NCBI GenBank assembly: GCA_029959195.1 | Contig: CP114123.1 | Coordinates: forward strand, 372,001 to 436,000 | Length of the DNA stretch: 64,000 bases | From: Dictyophora rubrovolvata | Lineage: Eukaryota > Basidiomycota > Agaricomycetes > Phallales > Phallaceae | Direction of reading: 5' to 3' | Part shown: one piece after another, positions 11,627 to 21,737 of the stretch | Numbering within the stretch: position 1 is the first letter of the stretch | Layout: each line of letters begins with the position of its first letter | Made by a program: the position numbers and the translations under genes | Notes under the pieces: generated by a model | Databases searched by the model: none | What the model saw: the letters and a program-made list of their open reading frames with translations, nothing else | What the model was told of the DNA's origin: nothing

Positions 11627-12814
11627 AACCTATATTTAGAAATTCGAAATAATAAGAGCATATCACCAGATATGGATTTATCAGCGAAAAATATTTAGCT
11701 GCGGACAACTGGATATGATTTTGCCAAGGTAATAAATAATAAATATCTGGGTGATGTGACTCGCCAAGCACGCGATACCGCGGTTGATCGGAACACCGTA
11801 CCCGGTGAACGCCCGTCCTGTTTATCAGTATGACTCCTACGCAAACAGGGTATATAAAGTGCGTTCTGAGGGGCTGAAAACCTCTTCCCAATCTCGAAAT
11901 GCAACGAAATTTGTTTTCCCTTCTTGACATCGACCTGAGCAACTAACTCGTACCACCTTACAGACTTTGGCCATTCTCAGCGTACTCGATTTTTATTCCT
12001 AGATTGGTCTTTCCCTTTCTGGTAGAGAGCTTGCGTGTCTTATCGACAGCGGACTCCGGCGATTCAAATGGGCGGTCAGAAGGTGGGTTTCCCGGAGAAA
12101 TTAGGACGAGGGATTGTACCGCCATTGGCTCACAGACGGGTCTGTACACGTACGCCTGCGCTCAAGTGATGTGTGCAGCTGCGCGCCGTAGTCTCCGTAA
12201 GGGTGCGTCGGTTAAAGTGAAATGTTGCGCTTCCTTCCTAATCAACGGCGACTTCGACCGCGCATTATGCGAACTCGGGTGCTTTGAGATATCTTAAGCT
12301 CTGGTCATTGCCGTCTGCTTTATCGATGCCATCGATTGCACAAACCCTCTGCCCTTTTGTTTCTTTTAGCCCAACTTTTTTGCACACAAATGCTGTGTTT
12401 GTGTCTTCTGCAACGAGGCGTGCATTAATGCGTACCTACACGGATTACGTCGTGCTTTGTCATTGCTTCTCGACGAATCAGATTGCTTTGATTAGGCAGC
12501 ACTTGCCATAGATAGTAATATGAGCGCTTTTTCATTCCTGTGCCGGTGCCGGGCTGTGTCCCGCCCATGAGTCAGATTTTCAGAGTCCGCTATATGAGCG
12601 TGAAATTTTTCCACTGCAGTGCACGCATAAAAGCTTATCGAGTCAGATTCCGCTCGGTTTAGTCTCTTTCTTGTTCCCTCATCTTTTGAGCTGAGAGTTG
12701 GATAGCGAGCGTCATCTAAATAGTTGGAGTCGTTCGCAGCTCATCTTCCCCCCCCGTGAGTGCTAAATTTTGGGCTTATTTAGACCATATAATCTTGGAC
12801 CAACATCGTGCTCA
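11627..12814 (+). promoter_or_regulatory. Promoter and long uATG-rich leader of the Gcn4-type gene
   Basis: A TATA box (TATATAAA, 11851-11858) could start a leader of about 930 nt. It would carry upstream ORFs at 11899-11946 (15 aa), 12068-12169 (33 aa), 12169-12297 (42 aa, start overlapping the previous stop as TGATG), about 12326-12511 (61 aa) and 12567-12662 (31 aa). A second TATA-like CATAAAAG at 12626-12633 could start a shorter leader without these. Gcn4 and Cpc1 mRNAs are known for translational control by uORFs; whether that applies depends on which start is used. A GTGAGT donor at 12756 could belong to a leader intron. Confidence 0.5.
12568..12574 (+). promoter_or_regulatory. Gcn4-type binding site TGAGTCA
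   Basis: Exact reverse complement of TGACTCA, the core element bound by Gcn4/AP-1 bZIP dimers, 241 bp upstream of the bZIP start codon. It could mediate autoregulation. A single 7-mer can occur by chance. Confidence 0.45.
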
Positions 12815-14332
12815 ATGGTTGTTGTCAGCCTTCCTTCCAGGTTGCCAAGCTTGTCGCAGCCTGCAGAAACAAATCTTTCAAGCTCTTCCTTTTCCTCTTC
12901 CGACATTCCCCCTCAACAAATAAATCAGTCTTTGCATTATTACGACCAAGATGTCGTTCGCGAACTGAGTATCCCGCCCGAGCAAATCTCCTCTGGCCCC
13001 CGTCGGTACCAACTTGTCAATGGATCATTTCCCCAAACGGCCGAAACTTCAAGTTTCCCCTTCCAATTCTCTCAACATGTTTCCTCGTTAAATTCTCAAA
13101 CAACTCGTCCTCGGACACCCCCTGTTAATTTTGTTTCTCAACATGGTCTTCCCACTTCACTGCCACCACCACCGCGTACAACATTCGTCGCAGAATCGTC
13201 AAATACAAACTCACAAGAACCATCAGACTTAGTTCGAATTCTAGACTCTATACTTCGCGGTTCATATAGCAATATGTTAGCAAGTAATTCCGATACCTCT
13301 GTTACAGGCGCAGATGCGCCTGCCGTAGAAAACAATGCTGGAGGTAAGTCGACGAAACGGAGCTTGACACCCGCAAAATTGAGAGTTCTCATACCTTCAT
13401 CAGTTGCCATCGATTTCGATTTTTCTCTCGATGACATACTCCAGCCTGATGTCTGCGAGGATAGTTTCCTCACGTCTCCCCAACTATTAGACCAGACTCC
13501 AGAAACTCCGTTCATCGATACTCCTTACGATGAAGATTTATGCTCCCCTTTCCTCGACGATGGCTCATATACTTATGGTAGTATGCCACCTCCTTTCGGT
13601 TCCATAGTTCAGCAAGCGAAGGAGGAAACCTGTGTAATGCCTGCTGTGACCATCACTCCGGTGCCGCCGCCCGCCCTTGACTCATTCGGTTCCCCACAGT
13701 ACATCACCTCCCCATTGTTAGATCCCGCCTCATATTTTCACAATGCTTCAAAGGTCGAGCCAGTCACTCCGGCTCTACCTTCTCTTGACGACGCATTGTA
13801 TAAAATCCCTCAGACTCCAGCTTTGTCGCCTTCACTTCTTTTCACACCCGCGCGACCGCCGATGCAGCTGCCACCGTCTAATGCACCGCCACATTCTGTT
13901 TCTTCCCCTGCCTCAATCACTAAACCGTCGCGACCAACGAAAACTCTTCCAACAGGGATTCGACGTGGAATTACACCTTCTTCACTCGTCCCTCTCGATG
14001 CCCCAACTCAATCTCGTAATTACACCGCTCCTTCTGCTACCTCTCGCAAATTGGTTCCCGCAGCGTTCAAAGCCAAAAAACGTGGGCGCTCTGAGGTAGA
14101 AGGTGGAGTTGATGAGGATGAAGACGAAATTTCACTCGATCCTTCAACAATGGGCGCGATTGAGACGAAACGAAGACAGAATACTCTTGCGGCGCGACGG
14201 AGTCGTATGCGGAAACTGGAGCACACTCGCGAACTTGAAGATTCTTTGACTGCCATGACTCAAGATCGCGATATGTGGATGACTCGAGCATATGAAGCTG
14301 AAAATAAGTTGCGAGCACACGGAATATCATGA
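12815..14332 (+). CDS. GCN4: bZIP transcription activator, Gcn4/Cpc1 type
   Basis: Regulator of amino-acid biosynthesis genes under starvation, by family knowledge. The open frame from the first ATG (MVVVSLPSR) to 14,332 gives 505 residues without a required intron. The N-terminal 190 residues are Ser/Pro/Gln-rich. An acidic and hydrophobic segment follows (FDFSLDDILQPDVCEDSF to PYDEDLCSPFLDDG, about residues 206-250), likely the activation domain. Pro-rich linkers lead to the C-terminal bZIP: basic region RRQNTLAARRSRMRKL with the invariant Asn and Arg, then a short zipper RELEDSLTAMT. Its position at the very C-terminus matches Gcn4. The 3' UTR carries a stem-loop just before AATAAA. Five truncated relatives lie further right. 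This is the only copy with both the full activation region and the bZIP. Confidence 0.88.
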   Translation: MVVVSLPSRLPSLSQPAETNLSSSSFSSSDIPPQQINQSLHYYDQDVVRELSIPPEQISSGPRRYQLVNGSFPQTAETSSFPFQFSQHVSSLNSQTTRPRTPPVNFVSQHGLPTSLPPPPRTTFVAESSNTNSQEPSDLVRILDSILRGSYSNMLASNSDTSVTGADAPAVENNAGGKSTKRSLTPAKLRVLIPSSVAIDFDFSLDDILQPDVCEDSFLTSPQLLDQTPETPFIDTPYDEDLCSPFLDDGSYTYGSMPPPFGSIVQQAKEETCVMPAVTITPVPPPALDSFGSPQYITSPLLDPASYFHNASKVEPVTPALPSLDDALYKIPQTPALSPSLLFTPARPPMQLPPSNAPPHSVSSPASITKPSRPTKTLPTGIRRGITPSSLVPLDAPTQSRNYTAPSATSRKLVPAAFKAKKRGRSEVEGGVDEDEDEISLDPSTMGAIETKRRQNTLAARRSRMRKLEHTRELEDSLTAMTQDRDMWMTRAYEAENKLRAHGIS

Positions 14333-14684
14333 CGGCGATCTTTCTTTTATGATCTTTGTTTTCTTCTCTAACTCCTTTTTTGTCCCAGTTTCCCTTTGCT
14401 TATTTCTATGACGGGGATTTATTATGTCCTCTATTCACGTATCTCTGCCGAATCATGTCTCTTTGTCTATTTTTCCACCAAATCCCCAAGTCCCCTTCTC
14501 GTCCCCTCTCTCAATTTCCCTTGATGTTTCCCCATTCGTTGCCCCACTATCCACAATCCACAATTCACAATCGGCGTTTCCTTAACCTATCCCTTCCCAA
14601 ATTATTTCTTTGATGTGAAACCGATCTTTTCTAAATAAGTTTTGAAATAGCGAAATGTACCGAAAATTGATCGTTGTTAAATAC

Positions 14685-14714
14685 CGTCGAGGATAGTGTC
14701 CTCGACGAAATAAA
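14685..14714 (+). terminator. Stem-loop plus poly(A) signal of the bZIP gene
   Basis: CGTCGAGGA (14685-14693) pairs perfectly with TCCTCGACG (14699-14707) around a 5 nt loop; AATAAA follows at 14709-14714. The block is repeated unchanged at 43148 and 60968. Confidence 0.7.
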
Positions 14715-15270
14715 GTGTTGCGTTAATTGTATTATTTGTTCTTCCCCGGTATTTAAAGTTTCTAAGTTGGTTGTGCAAATAACGACATGCGGGATATTTT
14801 CTCTCGAAAGAGCTTGATGCCCTTCGTGCAGCGGCACAGCAGTTGGCGAGCGATGAGTGAAAATATCAAGGCCAGCACAAATGTCGCTCGAAATTTAAAG
14901 AGATGTCATCGTACTGGCCGTTCTTCTTGTGTTGTACTTATGTCAGACGGTACTTGTATGCACAACCGTTGGCAATAAAGCTATGTCTTGCCGACGCGGC
15001 CAAGTCGGGTTTCATTCACTGTTATCAAGTGCCAGACTTGAATACAAATTTAATAAATATGAATCGGAAAACGAGGGCCTCTACAAGTCATGAGAATACA
15101 GATTTTAAACACTGAAAAGTTGGAAACAAGGTATAATTTGTCCCCGCATCATATTAGGTTTCTATGCACTTTAGGTGTTGAAATTTGAACTTTGATCTAT
15201 CGAACTGCGAAAAGAAAAAAAACGTTAATGACCCTTTGAGATCAAGATGGTGACACACAGATAATATGAT
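14715..15270. other. Array spacer between bZIP and DUF6533 B
   Basis: Shared spacer found after most bZIP copies. It includes a stretch with GCACAACCGTTGGCAATAAAG (near 14,960-14,980) that is the empty site for the MITE at 43.6 kb. No gene is recognisable. Confidence 0.5.
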
Positions 15271-16979
15271 CTAGTCTTGAGCAGGCTGGATATCTGAATC
15301 TTCAATAGATTCAAATCCAGGATTCTCATGGTCGCCTTCTACATTTATATTCTCAGCATCCGGAGTGGCCAGCTCGACAGTGATGGATTGGTGTACATGT
15401 TGAAGGACATTTGAAAATTGTATTGGGGGCAGGGATGCAATACTGGCCTCAATTTTGGCAGAGTTAAGGCTGCGAAGGTCTAGTGTAAAATCCGCTACGA
15501 GGATGCTTGATAAACTTGGAAAAAAAGTCAGGATGAGCATCATGGACGCCAATCAATAAAATATCCTTACCTGTTTTGGTAGAGAGTAAACCCTCGTGAG
15601 AAGCTTTGGAGAAAAACTGAGGACTAATCAAGTCAAGTAACTGTGATTGGCACGAGAAAATGGAGTGATTACATTATTAAACTGGGAAGAGAATGACAGA
15701 GGTGGTAGACACAAACTAATCTTGTTGTTTCAAACTCACCTTTGCTAATACTACATCTGTGATGGTAATGGCAGTGACAAAACTAGCAGGTCCATGACAA
15801 TTGAGAGATTATCATGCTACAGAACCTGTTCTGCTTACCAACATCTTAAGATACCTTGTTGAAGCTTATCTAGAGACTTGTGGATACATCATACATTAGA
15901 TAAGACTTACTTTGTTTAATCAATACAGACACAAGGCTGTGTGTACTTTGAATCCCGGCTTCATGTTTCAATTTCCATGTGCCCCAAACCTTCCACATGC
16001 AAATGCCGAATATAAGGATGTCAGTGAGTATTACACAGATATTGTTACTGAATGCAAGTATGATACCACCGGCTACACGTGTGTTCTTCACAATGAGCCT
16101 ATATTTTCAAAATAAGCATGAAACATACTGGGTAAACTGAAGGTTGATTGAGACATTGAATGTGTCAGAAACAAGATTGAATTACCGACCTTGTAAAACA
16201 CCCAGGAAATACTATTATCTCTAGATGAAGGGTGGAATAGTTGTAGTCACAATAAGACAATTCAATTTTCTTACGACCCAAATTCAGTATCGAGCTCGCG
16301 AGAAAACTAAAAATTAGTGCAATAGTAGAAATTTTGTTTTGGCATAAAGCATATGCTCGAGCATATAACAACCCTGGGATAGCTATTATTTCAATCAAAT
16401 AATATGTCTAATAATGATGGGTGCACCTTGAACACTAATAGCTACCAATAGCTGCATGCAGTTTGTTGCAAGACCAAGTATGTTACAGGTTCTTTGGATT
16501 TCTTTAATTTATGCGATTTGGATTAATATACCTTACCTTTCAGACTTGAAGTGATTGGAAATGATAACAATGAGTGCTTTTGATACTAATCAACATTTCA
16601 TTAGCTTACCAGCACGAAGGCGACTGCCACATCAAGTCCTTGCAGAGCTAAGATACCATATCTTGCAAAAATGTACAACCATGTAGGAAAACTGAATGGC
16701 TTGAACCATATATGCTCTATTTCTTGTGACAGTTTTAACAGGGCAGCATAGAAAGGAAGTACTGCAGTTTGTCCGAGGATTAGGTTTGTTGTCTTTGCAT
16801 CCAGACCGCTCACTTGTAGAACTAAAGAGAAGCAAATAGTAGATATAGCTAATATTCCCCGATTGAAATAAACATAAAATATCAGAAACAACTTGAAAGA
16901 CAGAAGCATACTTTGCATAATATTCCTGGATAATGGCATCTACCGTTGCAGCAGTTAGGTTATTATTTGTGCTGTTCAT
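15271..16979 (-). CDS. DUF6533 domain membrane protein, copy B
   Basis: Multi-spanning membrane protein of unknown function from a family expanded in Agaricomycetes. The start ATG at 16,979 gives MNSTNNNLTAATVDAII. The DUF6533 core lies at about 16,630-16,790: LPFYAALLKLSQEIEHIWF followed by PTWLYIFARYG. Later exons encode membrane segments around RAYALCQNK (about 16,330) and ICVILTDILIFGICMWK (about 15,990-16,060). The last block, with SSILVADFTLDLR, ends in an acidic tail DSDIQPAQD at 15,271. At least six introns of about 50-70 nt are needed; I could not fix every junction. It faces the bZIP gene tail to tail. The frame is open in each conserved block, so it may be functional. Confidence 0.7.
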
Positions 16980-18099
16980 ACTATCAAGGACTAGCAGAGG
17001 TTTAGAGTGATCAGGCTGTGAGTTGAGTAAGTCCACGTGGAAAGGCTAGATGTCCAAGCCCTTAAATACAGCTTCATACGACACGACTGGACAATTCAAA
17101 TTATCATTGAAATTGTGATGTTAATATTTCACTCGAGAAAACGGAGGAATTCTAGTGGAATGTGAGATCCGTTGGCAAGGCTCACTGAGTGTACTGAGTT
17201 CAGACCAAGTAATTATACAATATTAGCCGCCAGATAGAATAGCTGATATAGTCAATGTAAAGGGTATTTTGCACCGTAACTTGTAAGTGAGTTGACGCGG
17301 TTGCTCAGGACAGCTCCACACTGTTGACGAGTCTTAAAATTTGAACAAAAGCCATCAAATACTGCCGGGGCAACGGATACGAAAATGGATAGGTTTGATC
17401 TAATCCCAAATGGCACTTGCGGGTCTATTTCATCTGAATTCAATTTAGTAAAAAACTCCTCATTTGCCTGTAACCTATACCAAAAAACAATAAGACGCTA
17501 GTGTGTGCGTAATGATAAAGAAGATTCAAAGCCCGGAAAACAGCGTTGATGTCGACATAGAACATGAGCCTCCCTTGATGCTGATGTTGTCGAGGGTCTG
17601 GAGTCTGGACAATGTCCGTGTTCATGATGAGATAAGGTGTATATGGTATATACATACGAATTTACCTTAAAAGTTGTTCCTGTTTGATAACTGCACCACG
17701 GTTGAGGTACAAATGGCCAGGGGCATGAGTCGCTCAAGTCACGACACCGGCTGTGAGTTTGGGCAACAGCTGAGGACGTTCCGGTTTTTTCGTTACGATC
17801 GGGGTCTTTTTCAATAATAGCCATCCGTCTCCGATATCAATCAACAAGGCATCTGTTTACCATTGATTGAAAATTCCAAGAATAGAACGGAGCCATCGCC
17901 CAAATGCTTGGATGAATAAATTGATCCCACACTTGAGCAAACTGGTTGATCCATACAAACGCTGTACCTTTTGAATGATTTGAGCATGTCCATGATATAA
18001 AACAAGAACAATATGATATAGATTCCTTCCTTCCGTCATGAGGTTGGGTCGGGTTAATTTCCTGCCGTGCGGCATTGTGGAACCGGCTAATAACATTTG
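16980..18099. repeat. Array block upstream of DUF6533 B
   Basis: Two linked blocks shared with other units: 17,040-17,440 (also about 45,900-46,560, 53,700-54,240 and 63,480-64,000) and 17,510-18,000 (also about 46,970-47,450 and 54,580-55,000). The first contains the DUF6533 promoter side with the conserved words CACTCGAGAA and GTGAGATCC. The second has short open frames without a known domain and may be a dead gene of unknown kind. Confidence 0.55.
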
Positions 18100-18915
18100 A
18101 AGATGCTATCAATGATCTAATTATCACAACACATAGTCAAGACGATAGATGCGTACGACGAACCTGCGCAAAGACCTTAATTCCGTGAACCGACTCATTG
18201 AGATACATTCAGTGAGCGTCCCACCCTTCAATCCTATCAACAGACTTTCGACGGCCCCGTTTCCGGGAAACACTCCGCAGAGCGATGAAGATTACATGTC
18301 AGAACCTGGCCTGGACCATAGAAAGTTTCTTCGTTGCCGAGTTGACAGATACGTCGATATATTACGCGGGAATACGCTCTCAAACGTTCCAAAGGCGTTA
18401 TTGTGATATAAATATTAAATGTAGCAGAATCCCAATGCTTCTCTTTCTTGATACAGTGCACGTCGCCTGCGCAGTTGACCGTAATGTCTGCTTGCCCGTT
18501 ATTCGTCATGTGTATAGCATCCGTAATCGGAGCGGTCAATCACACATTCTATGTATATTCAATCTCTCTTGCCTATAACTGCACGAGCTGAAATGGAGTA
18601 GAGTTCAGACGCACCCTTGAACGTCATATCATCGTCTCTCAGCTGCGTTAGACCCGGCGCACTAGGATAAAGACGAAGACTCGCTCGCGTTGTTAGCCGC
18701 TGAAATTTAGCTCATCAGAGGTCTCCGGAATACTCGTCAGCATGGAAAGCAGTTGTGCCTGAGGTGTAGATCACAAGGTCTGTTGAGAGAATAAGTTTTA
18801 AATCAACGAGTGATGGATGTAACATACCACTGGTAAGACCCTCATCATATTTAGTATAATATACGCAGAGACCAAATCGTGCGTCGTGCGAATGCGATAT
18901 GGTCTCGTCCTGCTT
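18100..18915 (-). pseudogene. HDAC fragment, lineage II
   Basis: Decayed copy of the 5' and middle part of the HDAC gene at 2,760-4,727. Visible remnants include MTNNGQADITVNCAG and YSRVIY (about 18,370-18,510), the end of the catalytic region FPETGPSK, and the N-terminal [14 protein letters not shown] (about 18,840-18,910). The catalytic DxDxHHGDG block is destroyed. The intron between the HDAC exons is still recognisable at about 18,540-18,590, so this arose by DNA duplication and not from mRNA. Related copies are at 47.6-48.3 kb and 55.0-55.6 kb. Confidence 0.75.
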
Positions 18916-19567
18916 CAAGTTGTGGTGACGCGTTGACTCCGAAGGCCAGTTTTGTTCCTCCTACCCTGGGAACTACGGATGAGCAGCTCCGCGCATAACC
19001 CAACCACATCGATCTGATACCATACATGATCGTAAATGAAGCTCGAAAACGATCTACATGCAGGGGTCCTTTTCAAGGAACAGCTTGACAACTTACTCAG
19101 AGAAAGACTGATTCCGGAGTGACAGGAGATTGAGACTATTCAGTCTTTTGTACTCTGACAAATTTTGAGCGATTGGTCACCACAACCGATGTCGAAGCTT
19201 AACGTTTAACTTTATGCAAGTCGGCGCACTGGGCAGTTCGGCCGGGCGAGACGATTCGGAGTTTAAATGTGAATAGCGTAAGCAGACGCGGGAAAACTTG
19301 CCGACACTCAAAGCTTGCGACCAACACTAACATCGTTCCATTGCCCAAATTATTCATGCAAACTCTCCGTCGTCATTAAATGGGTCAACAGCAGTAGCAC
19401 GGACTTTAACCAGCCTCATCATTCGCTGTCATCGGTTCTATTAGTCGTACGTGGTTGGTAAGATAATCTTTCAACTTTATTGACGTCGAGATAGAATAAT
19501 AACTATTTAAACGTAGTGGAAGAATCCATTTCGAACTGACATATTTCCAACGGTTCTGCGATTTAAA
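18916..19567. repeat. Array spacer between HDAC fragment II and bZIP fragment
   Basis: Shares stretches with about 48,260-48,650, for example GTTTAACTTT...CGATTCGGAGTTTA and TTCCAACGG...CTGCGATTTA. No coding signal. Confidence 0.5.
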
Positions 19568-20100
19568 GGCTGAGCCAGTTACTCCCGCTCTACCACCTGG
19601 CGACAATCCCTCAGAACTTTGTCAACTGCGCTTCTTTTCGTACCGCCATCCACCGCACCACATTCTGTTCCTCCTTCTGTCCCAACTACTAAATCTTACT
19701 AATCAACGAAACCCTTTTCAATGGGTATTCGACGTGGAATTACACCCGCCCCTCTCCTTTCTCTCAACGCCCCGACTCAATCTCGTAACGACTGCTCCTT
19801 CTGCCGCCTCCCACAAACTGATATTCGCAGTGTCCAAAGCCAAACAAAGTGGGTGCTCGTGGGTAGAATGTGTTGGTGATGAGAAGGAAGGCGAAATTCC
19901 ACTCGACCCTTCCAGAATGGACGCGATTGAGATAAAACGAGGACAGAATACTCTGGCGGCGCGACGGAGCCGTATGCGGAAACTCGCTAACTTGAAGATT
20001 CTTTGACAGCTGTAACTTAAGATCGCGATACCATATATGTTGTCGATGGCTCAAGCCTACAAAACTGAAAAATTCGTTGCAAGCCCATGGAATATCGTGA
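19568..20100 (+). pseudogene. bZIP (Gcn4-type) fragment, class 2
   Basis: Homology to the intact bZIP gene starts at parent position about 13,759 (the GAGCCAGTCACTCC stretch) and runs to the stop. Large parts of the Pro-rich linker are deleted. The basic region survives as RGQNTLAARRSRMRKL (about 19,945-19,990), but the zipper is lost to a frameshift directly after it, with a stop at 20,006. Activation region absent. The sister fragment at 48,652-49,168 has the same left breakpoint. Confidence 0.8.
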
Positions 20101-20784
20101 CGACGATCTTGTCTATCTCCTCCGATCCCTAACCCCCAAGTCCCCTTTTCGTTCTCTCTCAATTTCCCCTCAATTTTTTAAATTCCCCCCTTCACCGCCC
20201 TCCGCTACCCCCAATCTACAATACCCAAATTTTGATATGAAACTGATCTCTCAAATATTTTTGAAACAGTGAATTAACTAACGTCGGAGACTATTGTCCT
20301 CGCGGAAATACGGCGTCGCATCAGCCGTATTACTTCTGGTGTCCTTCCTCGCGATCTAAGATCTAAGGTTGGTCGGGCGATTGATGTCGACGCGCGGGAG
20401 AGATGGTTAAAGTAGTCAACGTTGTCGAACTGACGCACGACAAAATGACATCGTGCACACGCTGTTCTTTCGTTGTACTTGTGTTAATGACTCAAACGGT
20501 TGGCAATAAAGCTATTAAATAATAATGTCTTGACGATGCGGCCAAGCTTCAGGCTAGTTTCATTCACTGTTATCAAGTGCCGAACTTGAATACAAATTTT
20601 ATAAATATGAATCGGGCAACCGAAGGCTTCTACAAGTCATGAGAATCAACAGATTTTAGATACTGAAAAGCTGGAACAAGTTATAGTTTGCTTTCGCATC
20701 GTAGTTGTTAATGCTTAAAATTTGATCCATCGAACTACTGAAAGAAAAATAATCGTTAAAAACCTTTTGATAAAGATATATGAT
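20101..20784. repeat. Array spacer (bZIP 3' region, unit 2)
   Basis: Degenerate version of the 14,333-15,270 spacer. The 3' stem-loop is damaged here (about 20,282-20,310) and its AATAAA is lost. No gene. Confidence 0.5.
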
Positions 20785-21737
20785 CTAGCCTTGAGCAGGC
20801 TGGATGCCTGAATCTTCCATAGATTCAAACCCAGGATTACCATGATCGCCTTCCATATTTATATTCTCAGGACCCGGAGTGGCCAGCTCAATAGTGATGG
20901 ATTGGTGTACATGTTGAAGAATATTTGAAAATTGGAGTGGTGGCAAGGATGCAATGTGAGCCTCAATTTTGGCAGAGTTGAGGTTGCGAAGGTTTAATGT
21001 AAAGTCAGCCATGAGGATGCTTGACAAACTTGAGAGGAATGTCAGGATAGGGTATCATGGACGCCAATCAACAAATATCCTTACCTGTTTTGGTAAAGAG
21101 AAAACCCTTGTGAGAAACCCTGGAAAATAACTGAGGACTAATCAAGTCAAGTGACTGTGATTGACACGAGAGTGATTACATTATCAATCTGGAAAAAGAA
21201 TGACAGAGCTGGCAAACACAAACTAATCCTGTTGTTTCGAACTCACCTTTGCTAATACGGCACCTGTGATGGTAATCACAACGACAAAACTAACAGGTCC
21301 ATGAATTGAGAGATTATCATGTTACGGAAACTGTTCTGCTTACCAACATCTTAAGATTGTCGCAAAAACCTTAACAGGTTTATAATCCTTTTGAGGTTTA
21401 TAAACGCTTTATAAACCTTGATCGGTAAGTTATATTGATTTAATTACTCTTCTCCGCAATATACTTTGATTTAAATATTGCGGATAGAGATTGAATTGGT
21501 AACTTAGCCGGAGGCTTGATGCGAGCGGATGCTGTGAGACGACGACTTGCGATCAGTACCGATATGAACTGGAGAAGAAATGAGAGAAAAGGAAGGGGAA
21601 GAGAAGGAGAAAGCGGAAGAAGGATTTTAACGAGCGGTGGAAACTGGGAAAGACGAGCGGTTCATTAGTGATTCACCTCGGTGGGAAAATATAAAGAAAT
21701 GCATAGAATTCAAAATGACGAATAAAAATATGGATCT

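Noticed and set aside
12004-12297. 97-codon frame upstream of the bZIP gene as a separate gene
   Set aside because: It begins with TTG, has no domain, and lies in the probable leader. Only the ATG-initiated part at 12,169 is kept, as a possible uORF.
12770-12814. Start of the bZIP protein at 12,770
   Set aside because: The frame is open to 12,770 but that codon is TTG; the first ATG in frame is at 12,815.
15271-16979. DUF6533 proteins as Ste3 pheromone receptors
   Set aside because: They span the membrane several times and are clustered, but the conserved blocks match DUF6533 (EIEHIW...FARY) and not Ste3. No pheromone precursor with a CaaX end was noticed nearby.
16632-17036. 134-codon minus-strand frame as a protein of its own
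   Set aside because: It reads through the first intron of DUF6533 B and then in the wrong frame of the next exon (CCPVKTVTRNRAYM is the shifted version of the core).
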